Positions 26,312 to 37,231 of a stretch of 64,000 nucleotides of DNA are shown here, in pieces (the first letter of the stretch is position 1; each line of letters starts with the position of its first letter). Origin of the DNA: Sipunculus nudus (taxonomy: Eukaryota; Annelida; Sipuncula; Golfingiida; Sipunculidae); NCBI GenBank assembly GCA_026874595.1, contig CM049318.1:46914456-46978455 (forward strand). The letters are read 5' to 3'. The position numbers and the translations under genes were made by a program. Below the pieces are notes generated by a model. That model had not been told where the DNA came from. It saw only the letters and a list, made by a program, of their open reading frames with translations, and made no database searches.

Positions 26312-26529
26312 GCAGCCGTGTACTAGCTTTCAACCCATACAGTTTGACATGTTTAAAGTGTTTGCACGTCTATTGCCAGTTCATACTGAGTGTTCTTACA
26401 CTTAAGCTATGGATACAGGATATTTAGTGAGTGGGGTTTCGCCTGATATACTAAACAACAGAGTTCTGAGATATACCTGCTACAGACTACATTTCCTGGA
26501 ATTACCTTTGACACAACAGCTTCAACTAG

Positions 26530-27828
26530 AGACAAGTATATGTCTACTCCAGTATGCCAGAAGCCGGAAATAAACTACAGAATCTCCAAATATGGAAAAC
26601 TACTGAGGAGTTCAAGCATGTGAATGACATCATTGCGACAACTCACAGACCAAAGTGCCGTCTTAAAAAAGTTAAGAAATTAGAATATCCAGTGGTAGTT
26701 AAAGGCATACCAGTGGAAACTACAGAAGCTCAGCTAATAGAACAGCTACGCCCGGCTCCCATAACAGCGATTCGTTTGAAAACTCGTCAAGGAACACCAA
26801 CAATGAGAGTAAAGATTATTTACCTGGACCAAGTGACCACAAGGCAAACACTTGAAAACAACGTACGCATTGGACCGTAATGCTTCACAACAGAGCCATA
26901 CAGAACCATTGAAGTCACCTTTTGTGGCCGATGCTGAGAGTGGGGGCACCCCAGGCGCAGCTGCCACAACAAAGCCAAGTGTTACAGATGTGCAAGTCCA
27001 AACCACCTCACCAAACAATGCTCAGTACAAACACCAACTTGTGGAAATTGTAAAGGCCCACATTCTTCAGCCTACAGAGGATGCACCTACTATCCCCAGT
27101 ACAAGAGAAAGCACATAACAACACCAAGTGACGTCATTGTGACTACACCACCTAGACAACAAATGCACACTCCTATGGATACTGAACCTACAAGCCAAGC
27201 CACCTACCAAGAAAAACCACCGTTGAACTCCTGCAGTATAGAGGAGCAAACCTTGAAAACTACAATTACCAAGAATATTACAACTCAAACTCCCAAGTCA
27301 GCTACAGAACAAAGCGAAGCGTCCAAAACGAAACAACAGATGAAAACTGCAGAGACTCAAACTGAACCTGCTCAGGTTAACACAGGCACCCAGACTGAAA
27401 TGCCACCTGAACCAATGGAAGAATAAGTACAACCACTTACCAAGTACAGCCCAGAGAAGATAGATCAAGCAACAAACACCACTGCCAAGCAAACCGGATA
27501 TCCACCCATGATACCGGATTATCTTATCGCACAGCTGAGTGAAGAACAAGTTGAAAATATCTTCCAGATGGTATATCAAAACCTTAAAGATGCCCTGAAA
27601 GAAATTACATTCCCCCGGTCAACTCCAGAACAAGACCAAACAGCTGCACCTGAAGAACTAAGAAAGTCAACCAAGCCAAAACAACAGCCAGCAGCAACAG
27701 CCAAGTCAACTACAGTCAAGCCCAAGAAGAAAGCGGAAACTGAAGAAGAAGAATTTCAAGTACAAAAGTCCAAAAAGAAGAAACCGAAGTTCAAGAAATT
27801 CGACCCAAATGACTACAAACTGTAAACA
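26530..27828 (+). pseudogene. Non-LTR retrotransposon ORF1 (gag-like RNA-binding protein), inactivated
   Basis: Would encode the nucleic-acid-chaperone/RNA-binding ORF1 protein that packages retrotransposon RNA. One continuous frame runs from the ATG at 26554 to the TAA at 27823-27825, about 420 codons, broken by three in-frame stops: TAA 26878-26880, TGA 26935-26937 and TAA 27424-27426. The N-terminal part (about residues 45-110, YPVVVKGIPVETTEAQLIEQL) resembles the RRM-like fold of L2/CR1/Jockey ORF1 proteins. Three zinc knuckles follow: C-x2-C-x4-H-x4-C with the second stop just after its second Cys, CYRCASPNHLTKQC, and CGNCKGPHSSAYRGC. The C-terminal third is Thr/Gln/Lys/Glu-rich and ends in a basic KKKKPKFKKFDPNDYKL tail. 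No endonuclease/RT frame follows; a family A element begins at 27867. Upstream, frame 1 is open from 26530, and an alternative ATG in another frame at 26540 could reflect a frameshift. Confidence 0.85.
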
Positions 27829-27866
27829 AAACAGAATCTCTCGAGTAAGAGTCTAAAACACAACAG

Positions 27867-30048
27867 AACAAGGCCTTCAGGCCTAATGCGAACCTGTGCA
27901 TTGGGAAATACAGCAAGTATAATGCTTCAATGCTGGACCATTACTTTTCATGTATATGAACAATGCAAGTATTAAACATTTTGAATAAGAAACAATTTCA
28001 CCAACATCACTGCTGAAATTCTGGCATGGGTGTCACAACACAAAAACGATTGTAGCTGGCACCACCAGTCTTGTATACAATGAAGCTATCAGAGATATAC
28101 ACATATGCCAATTTTCAGACAGATATATCAAACCCCTCCTGAGAAATAAGCAGGCCAGGACACACATTGTGCAAAAATTATTGTAGGTGGCGCCACCAGT
28201 CTTGTATACGACAAAGCTATTTGATATGTATAAATTTGCCCAATTTCAGGCTGATATATCAAATTCCTCTGTAGAAATAAGCAGGCACATACACTCTGCA
28301 AAAGTCAATGTACGTGGCACCACCTGTCTTGTAAATGAGAATACCATCAAAGACGCATAGACAGGTCAAAATATCAGTCTAATACATCAAACTTCCCCAG
28401 AGTTTGATGCACTGGGCTGACAAGGCTTAGGTGAGTAAGGCAGTTGCCCCTGAGTGACCTGTGACAAATTGCTGCCTCAAGCTACTGCACTGAGTGATCT
28501 CTTGACCTGCACCTGGCTAGACTGAATGAACTTTTGACCTGTACCTGGCTGCACTGAGTGAACTCTTGACCTGTTGCATAATCTGACACAGGTTGCAGTC
28601 TGCCAAAGCTATAAATAGATTCTGGCTGAACTTTGGTGCTAAATATGATGCAGTGAGCAGTCAACCAAAGCTATAAATAGAATGCAGCTACTGCACTGAG
28701 TGAACTCTTGACCTATACCTGGCTGCACTTCTTCCAATCCTGGCACTGTGCCAAAACTATTTATAGAGCTGACATCATCTTGGCTAATGGCCAACATCAA
28801 GGCACTGGCAATCTGCCAATGGTAAACCAAGTGCTGCCATCTGAACACAAAAGTGGTCCCTACTTGAAATAACTTTGAAATTTATTTTCCCAATACGAAA
28901 GGCTTTTTAGCTGACTTTTTATAAAAAAAGAAATCAGGAATATATGTAAAATTATTACAGATGCATACTGAATGCAAAATTAAAATACAGATATATCTCA
29001 CTGATGGCAAATTCTTGAATTAAGTTGAGTAGGGATACCAATAATTTATAATCCATGTACAGTTGTCTTTATATAGCCACAGAGAGCTAAATATCCATGA
29101 TTGTAACATTGCCTGGTATGATGAATAACTTAAATCATAAATCTAAATTTTTTAAAAGCTTTTAAAAAACTTTCTTGTCAATATTAACCAAAGATAACCT
29201 GAAATCTAAATGTCTAGTGGCATGATGTAATAGATGCTGATAAACTGGTGCCAGGCTAGATGTAACAGCATCACACAGCTAACATATATGGTAAAATGAC
29301 TTAATTCAATCTCCATAATTCAGCCAAAAATTCATTCATGAGGAACCATTAATGACAATTATTATTAAGAATTATTTTAGGAATTATTCTTGTAAAATAT
29401 TTAACAAACTGGCTTCAGTGGCATCAGTCGAAAAACATTTCGCAGGTTTATAACTCATATAGGACGATACAGCAAACTGGCTAAGTTCAGCTTCCTGTAA
29501 CTCAGCCAAAAAGCACTGAACAAAACCCATTTGAACAAACTTGAATTATCAACATCTGAGGATAATTAATGTGTGTGATTTAATAATTTGGCCCAGTGGT
29601 TTTTGAGAAGAAGATCTTTGTAGCCACTGAGCTAAAAGGGCTGTTATGGCATATGACTAAATTCAGCTTCCCATAACTTAGCCAAAAGTCACTGAAAAGA
29701 GACCATTTGAACAAACTTCAGAAAGCACTACCCTAGGTTTTTTGTAGCCCTCAGTGTGATACAGGTACGGAGGACCCTGTACAAAAAAGGCCGATGCAGG
29801 TGGTGCCACCAATACCTCAATTTCAGATATGACCTATGTGACCAACATTGGCATAAAATTTGGTGATGATAGCTATAGACATTTCTGAGATTTAAATTTT
29901 AATATGTTTTTTTTGCACAGTTAACAAAGTTCAACCCTCTGAATCTCGGCCAAAAATCTCTGAACTGGAACCATTTGAACAAACTTGAGAAAGATTGTTC
30001 CAGGGATTATTTCTGTGAAATATTGGACAATTTTGCTGGACAGCTTTA
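27867..30048 (+). mobile_element. Family A element, 3' truncated
   Basis: Left end GAACAAGGCCTTCAGGCCTA, core half-units at 28040-28330 (including intact GGTGGCGCCACC near 28185), the 'actgagtgaactcttgacctg' zone (28440-28740), and then sequence shared with 6320-7640 and 39706-41040. It stops within the last kilobase at about 30048, where LTR-like sequence begins, so the right terminus is missing. Confidence 0.75.
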
Positions 30049-30393
30049 CATTGGACTGTCATTCTCCAAGAGTATACATTTAAAGAACTTATCGTTGTGA
30101 TAGTGGTGGTATCCAGGTACTGTTCACATTGTTTATTTTACTGTGTGATTGTATTGATTTGTTGTTATACCGCTGTTATACTGCTCAATTGTATTGATTT
30201 AGTGTATTGTAATGTTAGGGTTGTTTTAAGAATAAATTATAATTATTTGTTAACAAAAAAACCACTGACTTCTTTATTCATTCCCCTAGACATTTCACGC
30301 TGCCTAGTGTTACAGAATCTGTTTTTTTTATATCCATTACAAAATTTTGTGTTCATCACGCATAAGTGATCTGTTTATATTAGGTTCCGTAAC
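30049..30393 (+). mobile_element. Possible LTR fragment
   Basis: Abruptly different sequence between two family A pieces. It has an AATAAA polyadenylation-like signal at 30231 and ends GGTTCCGTAACA, an ending often seen in animal LTRs. A matching TG start with a target duplication was not found, so it is either 5'-truncated or not an LTR. Confidence 0.3.
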
Positions 30394-30398
30394 AATAT

Positions 30399-30422
30399 AT
30401 TTATATATATATATATATATAT
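30399..30422. repeat. (TA)n microsatellite
   Basis: Alternating AT dinucleotides directly visible at the junction between the LTR-like piece and the following family A fragment. Confidence 0.9.
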
Positions 30423-31166
30423 GCAACTGACATCACCAGTCTTGTTTGCAAGAAAGCTATTCAAGATGTATGAACATGCAAAATTTCAGGCTGACACGTC
30501 TAAGTACCATATCAGCCCTCTGACATTATGACCAGATTACTGGCTGTCAGAGTGCCTTTACATGTAGGTCTGAGGATTGCATAATAAGGCCCCATGAGGA
30601 TGCAAATATTTTTGTCATTTTTGACATCTCATTGCCTTTAAGTACATTTCTTATCTCTAAAACAACACCTACAATGTGTGTGAAATATTCTGTAATAACC
30701 CAATATATTTGTATATTGTTCTGCATGTATGGGAAATTTCAACCTGCCAACCAAGCATGGGCAAGTATGTCTCCTGTGGCATCTCTGATTGGTTTATTAT
30801 GTTTAAGGGAAGCCGTAACACTTTGTAGTTATGAAAACCTCAATTTCAAATAGGAACATGTGACCAACATTTGCTTTAAATTTAGTGATGCTAGCTCTAT
30901 TTCTGAATCTGTAATTGAAGTTAGCTTGCTATACCAAATGACTAGGCTCAGCTTCGAATAACCCAGCCAAAAAAATCACTGTCAGTTTTTTACCTTTTTC
31001 CTTGTAAAATGTAAGTTGATGCAATTGGTGTGAAAACAAGTTCAATTCAATAATGTTTGACATGTGACTGATTTTTTGCAAAAAATTTGGTGATGCTAGC
31101 TCCTTCCATTTTTGAGAGAGTATAGGTTACAGATGACGGCGTATGAAAGATGTGCTAAAAAATAAA
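30423..31166 (+). mobile_element. Family A fragment, diverged
   Basis: Opens with a core half-unit ('gcaactgacatcaccagtcttg', 'caagatgtatgaacatgc') and ends with the pattern 'gatgctagctcct...ttttgagagagtataggtta' and GTGCTAAAAAAT, a degraded right end. More diverged than other copies. Confidence 0.5.
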
Positions 31167-31843
31167 TATATATGTACTTGTTATTAATAAATGTTATATT
31201 CCAAAAAATTTTCGGAGTAAACCCTTACATTTCTATAATACCTTTTATAAAATTGTCTTTAATGATTCTGATTCATAAAAATAAACAATTGAAATGTTTA
31301 AAAAAATGTATCAGCATTTAGGCAGTGATTAGGATAAAGTTATGGAAACTTCCACTCCATCAGCCCTGGAGTGCTTCAGCCTCTCGCCAGCTGGCACACA
31401 ATGAAACACTGCCTGCCAAACAATGGCAAAACCTAGCTTATATTATATTGTACCTACAACAGCCTGAACATGTACCAACTGATTCTTGTGATACCTAGTC
31501 TTGCATACATGACATCTCTCCATGAATTCAAGTTGACAAGGTTAATGCTGACATAGATAAGCGGACCTTACCTGTCAGGTTAATCACCTTATTCAACCAT
31601 TTATGATTATGATGTCTGCTTATAACTTGCACAGGCATGATTTCCCTGTACAAGGGTCGAAATGTAACTTTCCATCTTAATTTCCTGTGGGAAAGCCATT
31701 ATGAGCTCGGGAAATCTATATGAATACCTTACTTCCCAATCCAGGAAATTCCTGAAATTGGCCAGGAAATCCAAAGAGCTGAGAGGTGACTTTCCCTGTA
31801 TAGTACTAACATTTGAGAAGGTGAGATATTTTACACAAAGCTA
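31167..31843. other. Unassigned DNA upstream of the minisatellite
   Basis: No element ends or exons recognised. The last 70 bp (31774-31843) are duplicated inside the array at 32209-32278. Confidence 0.5.
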
Positions 31844-34000
31844 ACATAATATTATAGACCCATATTACTGATATTAAAAACATAATATTATAGACCCATA
31901 TTACTGATGTTACCAACATAATATTATAGACCCATATTACTGATGTTACCAACATAATATTATAGACCCATATTACTGATATTACCAACATAATATTATA
32001 GACCCATATTACTGATTAAACCAACATAATATTATAGACCCATATTACTGATGTTACCAACATAATATTTTAGACCCATATTACTGATATTACCAACATA
32101 ATATTATAGACCCATATTACTGATTAAAAAGCTAACATTATATTATAGATCCATATTACTGATATTTCCAACATACTTTTATAGAACCATATTACTGATA
32201 TTACCAACAAAAGAGCTGTGAGGTGACTTTCCCTGTGTAGTACTAATATTTGAGAAGCTGAGACATTTTACACAAAACTAACATAATATTATAGACCCAT
32301 TTACTTGATATTACCAACATAATTTTATAGACCAGTATTACTGATATTACCAACATAATATTATAGACCTATATTACTGATGTTACCAACATAATATTAT
32401 AGACCAGTATTACTGATATTACCAACATAATATTATAGACCCATATTACTGATGTTACCAACATAATATTATAGACCCATATTACTGATATTACCAACAT
32501 AATATTATAGACCCATATTACTGATTAAACCAACATAATATTATAGACCCAAATTACTGATATTACCAACATAATATTATAGACCCATATTACTGATGTT
32601 ACCAACATTATATTATAGACCCATATTACTGATTAAACCAACATAATATTATAGACCCATATTACTGATGTTACCAACATTATATTATAGACTTATATTA
32701 ATGATATTACCAACATTATATTATAGACCCAAATTACTGATATTACCAACATTATATTATAGACCCATATTACTGATGTTACCAACATAATATTATAGAC
32801 TTATATTAATGATATTACCAACATTATATTATAGACCCAAATTACTGATATTACCAACATTATATTATAGACCCAAATTACTGATATTACCAACATTATA
32901 TTATAGACCCATATTACTGATGTTACCAACATAATATTATAGACTTATATTAATGATATTACCAACATTATATTATAGACCCAAATTACTGATATTACCA
33001 ACATTATATTATAGACCCATATTACTGATGTTACCAACATAATATTATAGACTTATATTAATGATATTACCAACATTATATTATAGACCCAAATTACTGA
33101 TATTACCAACATTATATTATAGACCCATATTACTGATGTTACCAACATAATATAATAGACTTATATTACTGATATTACCGACATTATATTATAGACCCAA
33201 ATTACTGATATTACCAAGATTATATTATAGACCCATATTACTGATGTTACCAACATAATATTATAGACTTATATTAATGATATTACCAACATTATATTAT
33301 AGACCCAAATTACTGATATTACCAACATTATATTATAGACCCATATTACTGATGTTACCAACATAATATTATAGACTTATATTAATGATATTACCAACAT
33401 TATATTATAGACCCAAATTACTGATATTACCAACATTATATTATAGACCCATATTACTGATGTTACCAACATAATATTATAGACTTATATTAATGATATT
33501 ACCAACATTATATTATAGACCCAAATTACTCATATTACCAACATTATATTATAGACCCATATTACTGATGTTACCAACATAATATTATAGACTTATATTA
33601 ATGATATTACCAACATTATATTATAGACCCAAATTACTGATATTACCAACATTATATTATAGACCCATATTACTGATATTACCAACATTATATTATAGAC
33701 CCAAATTACTGATATTACCAACATTATATTATAGACCCATATTACTGATGTTACCAACATAATATTATAGACTTATATTAATGATATCACCAACATTATA
33801 TTATAGACCCAAATTACTGATATTACCAACATTATATTATAGACCCATATTACTGATATTACCAACATTATATTATAGACCCAAATTACTGATATTACCA
33901 ACATTATATTATAGACCCATATTACTGATATTACCAAAATTATATTATAGACCCATATTACTGATATTACCAACATTATATTATAGACCCATATTACTGA
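31844..34000. repeat. 36-bp minisatellite, roughly 58 units, with 108-bp higher-order structure
   Basis: The unit is ACATAATATTATAGACCC followed by ATATTACTGATATTACCA (36 bp). A 70-bp stretch of flank interrupts it at 32209-32278. From about 32690 a variant unit with GACTTATATTAATGA recurs at 32797, 32941, 33049, 33157, 33265, 33373, 33481 and 33589, mostly 108 bp apart, so units are arranged as trimers. Because 36 is divisible by three the array is open in frames on both strands, which explains the apparent repetitive proteins; I do not regard it as coding. Confidence 0.95.
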
Positions 34001-34649
34001 CGTACCAGAGGTTTAGGCTTTCCAACTGCCTGCACCACTTTGTACATGACAAATGGGGTGTCTTATTCTTTTATTTTTATATTCTGAACTTGTGAGGAGT
34101 TGACTGACAGTTTACACTTTCATGTGAATGGCAGGGAGATGCCCAGTAAGACACATGCCTGGGCATTCAGTTCCATTCCATTTTTTAAGGTGTAACGTTT
34201 TGCCACAGACAGTTGTTTAGAACTGTGCTTATAAACCAAGCAAAGAACAGTGTATGAGACTGATGTTTAGTGACGATCATCTGACTTACAAGGAGATATA
34301 TTATGTTTTTAGAGAATTCCTCTGGTCTCAAAACTATCAACCAAGTAAACCCTTGACCTTGTATAGGTATATGAGTAATGGACAGAAGCCATAACAGCAT
34401 TGACCTTGAGACTTTACACAAGCCAACTATTCCATTAGCTTAAATCCTGGTGAGGTTCGGAAATTTGGAAAGTTATCCAAATGATCATGAACTCTTGACT
34501 TACATGGTCAAAGGTCCAAGCATATGTGTCTGACATCAGCTACTTTTGTGCCAAAAGCTGACATAGCATACATTTTGCAAGAATTCAATGAATAATCATT
34601 CAATCATTTTTATCAGGGAAAGCTATTTTTGTACAGGGAAAGAAATATG
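34001..34649. other. Unassigned DNA downstream of the minisatellite
   Basis: No repeat-family end, RNA gene or exon recognised. Confidence 0.45.
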
Positions 34650-34690
34650 AACTAGGGACCTATGGGTTTCGACGCTCAGCTGAATCTATT
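34650..34690 (+). mobile_element. Family B left-end stub
   Basis: CTAGGGACCTATGGGTTTC and CGCTCAGCTGA, i.e. the hairpin and inverted-repeat part of a B left end, followed within about 40 bp by a second complete B left end at 34691. Confidence 0.65.
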
Positions 34691-37105
34691 AACAAGTGAC
34701 CCATGGGTCATGACGTTTAGCTGCCAAGCATGACCTGTGACATCATGGACTGAGATTCACAACTTCCAGTCAAATTGTTGAAAATTTTCTTTGACAACAG
34801 AAATATATTTCACCTATGTCAGGTTAAAATAGAGTGAATTGATGGTCTGAGGAAAATGCATGATTGTTAAGCTATCAGGAACTATTCCAACAGCTTGCTT
34901 GAAACCTGTCAGTCTCAAAGTAACACCACAAAAGGCAAATATAAGATCAAAATATATAGCAAAAATCAAGGAAATACATGCAAGAATTATTGAGAAACAG
35001 GTGCTTCTGTATGAATTTTTATTCAATACAAGCTAACTGTACTGCACTTTTATAAATGATGGTAATATTTATTCAGAAATATTTGACCCAATCCTTTACA
35101 AGATTACATAAATATACATCCAACTGCATTTACTTTAACTGTTCTTGAGATAATATGATCAAAAGGAATTAAAAGATGGTTGCCTGGTGGCCATATTGGA
35201 CTTCTGACAAGTCTGAAATCAGACAACAAACATTCTCTAAATCGGACCAAACATTAAAGAAAAATTACTGAAACTGCACTGAAGAAAGAATTTCTAAGGT
35301 GGCTAACTGGAAGACATAATGGATTTCTGACAAGTATGACATTTGATATCCCACATTCTCCAATAAAAGACCAAACTTGGGGCAAATTATCCAGTAATGA
35401 ATGCCCAAAATAATTCAAAAGGCATGTCCAGGCCCTCATATCAGATTTATAGATATGCAATTGTAAAAAGTGTAAGTCCAATATTTTTTATTATCACTCT
35501 GCTTTTCAATGGGGTCAGCAGGGTAGGTAAACTGCCAAACCTGAAAGAAAAGAAATGCAGAAAGCATGACTAAGAGTCTTGAAATAAAACAAAAAGCCAT
35601 CCTAAATCAAGGTACACATCCACATATTATGAGAACAAACACTTGCTTTTATATGTGGTGATATATATTAAAATATTCAGATATCTAGGAAACTAAGTTT
35701 ATTGCTAGGATTCCATAAAATAAACTGCAAAATGTTCCCATCATCTTATAAATCAGTAGCTAAACCTTAATACTTTACTCTCATAGTCTTAATGCCTGGC
35801 TGAAGCATTCTGACAACAGTGTTTTTGTTATGAAGTAACGAGGTACTTATCACTGAGCCTTATCACTTAATAGGCTGATACAAAAGGGAGTCATATGTCA
35901 CCAGTGTCAGTCACAATTACAGCCACACAGGGAGATGTACCAGCTGGAGTTGGATGGTTATATATACAAGAAAAATAGAGATGGTCTATAAAATAAGTAA
36001 TGGTGAACATCCCTGACCTATGACCTTGGCCTTTTGCCCATATATCGACTGGATTCTTTCTAAATGATGGGTAACTACTAACCACTTAAATCTGGTGTAA
36101 TTACTTGGCAACCAATGGGTGAATAACTTTGACCTGCAACCTTTAACCTGCTGACCAGCTGACCCAAAAATCAATAAGTTATTTATTCAAGCAAAAAGAC
36201 CCATAAATATGAAGTTTGAGTTAAACTGAGTGATGCATAGATGTGGCATATGTGAAAGACTGAAGGTTTGGGTTGAACAGTTACACTTGAAATATGCTCA
36301 CAAGCATTTAGAACAATTAAACATTGTGACCTTGACCTTTGACTTTTTGACCTCAACATCAATGGGCTTCTTCCCTTATTGGTAGGTAAGCCATATATGA
36401 CAGATGGAAGGTACAGATTGAAAAGTTTGCCTGAAAATGACTCCACACAAGAAGTGGGTGCTGTGAACTTGACCTTTGACCTCAAAATCAACAGGTCTTT
36501 TCCCCTGTTGGCAGAGAAGCGATATTAATGCTGGAAGGTTTGGAATGAAAAGTCTAGCTTGAAATGTGTCCACAACCTTTTCAAAGAAGTGGATCCTGTG
36601 ACCCTGACCTTTGACCTTGTGACCTCAAAATCTTTAGGATTCTTCTCCAACTTAGTAGGTGAGCTATATGTGAAAAATCAAAGAATTGGGATGAAAGGGT
36701 TGGCTTAAAATGCATCCACAGGCTTTTCAAAGAAGAGGCTCCTGTGACCTTGACCTTTGACCTTTTGACCTCAAAAAAATTATGGTACTTCCCCTGTTGG
36801 TAGGTGAGCTGTATGTGAAAGATGGAATGTTTGGGATGAAAATTTTGTCTCAAAGAGTTATTTCTGGGGGGTGCAAACACACCCCATAACTTCGAGAATA
36901 TAGGTCACAGTGACCTAATTTAAGGTTTGCAAGGAGATTTTTTTATAACCTCTAAGACTGCATAGGGTTCATGGCCCTAGCCCCTAAGGTTACGATTTGT
37001 GCCCTGCTAACGGACAGACGGCCAGCCGGACGGACAGACGGAAGGACGACGGACAAAGGCCCATCGCTATAGCCCAGCATGACTGAAAGTCAGCTGAGCT
37101 AAAAA
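34691..37105 (+). mobile_element. Family B-ended element with TGACCTTGACCTTTGACC core
   Basis: Left end AACAAGTGACCCATGGGTCA. Right end at about 37070-37105 (TATAGCCCAGCATGACTGAA then GTCAGCTGAGCTAAAAA). Between them, 36000-36850 carries about six GTGACCTTGACCTTTGACC-like motifs (near 36016, 36131, 36329, 36463, 36597 and 36745), then a CGGACGGAC-rich patch at 37010-37055. 34740-35990 is unlike other B interiors and holds nothing else recognised. Length is about 2.4 kb. Non-coding. Confidence 0.65.
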
Positions 37106-37231
37106 TGATATTTTAAAAGAAATTATTCAGAATGACAGTCCTGTGACCTACACAAATGACCTTATGACCAAAAAATCTGAGATCTTATCATCGTTGGACT
37201 TGCAGCATTTAGATCATTGTAACAATCTTTA

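Noticed and set aside
26852-27118. Plus-strand frame overlapping the ORF1 remnant
   Set aside because: It lies in another frame across the zinc-knuckle region; the Cys/His spacing makes sense only in the frame starting at 26554.
26746-27579. Minus-strand frames opposite the ORF1 remnant
   Set aside because: Shadows of the Thr/Gln/Lys-rich coding strand; no recognisable domain.
24481-27828. The RT tail and the ORF1 as two halves of one retrotransposon
   Set aside because: They lie in the order RT then ORF1, reversed relative to any non-LTR element, and the RT piece has its own 3' tail, so they are separate insertions.
31844-34000. CRISPR array
   Set aside because: Units are contiguous with no unique spacers and no cas genes; the genome is eukaryotic in character.
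31806-34095. Repetitive proteins with a 12-residue period on both strands
   Set aside because: The unit is 36 bp, so any stop-free frame stays open. Both strands are open simultaneously, as expected for a minisatellite, not a gene.
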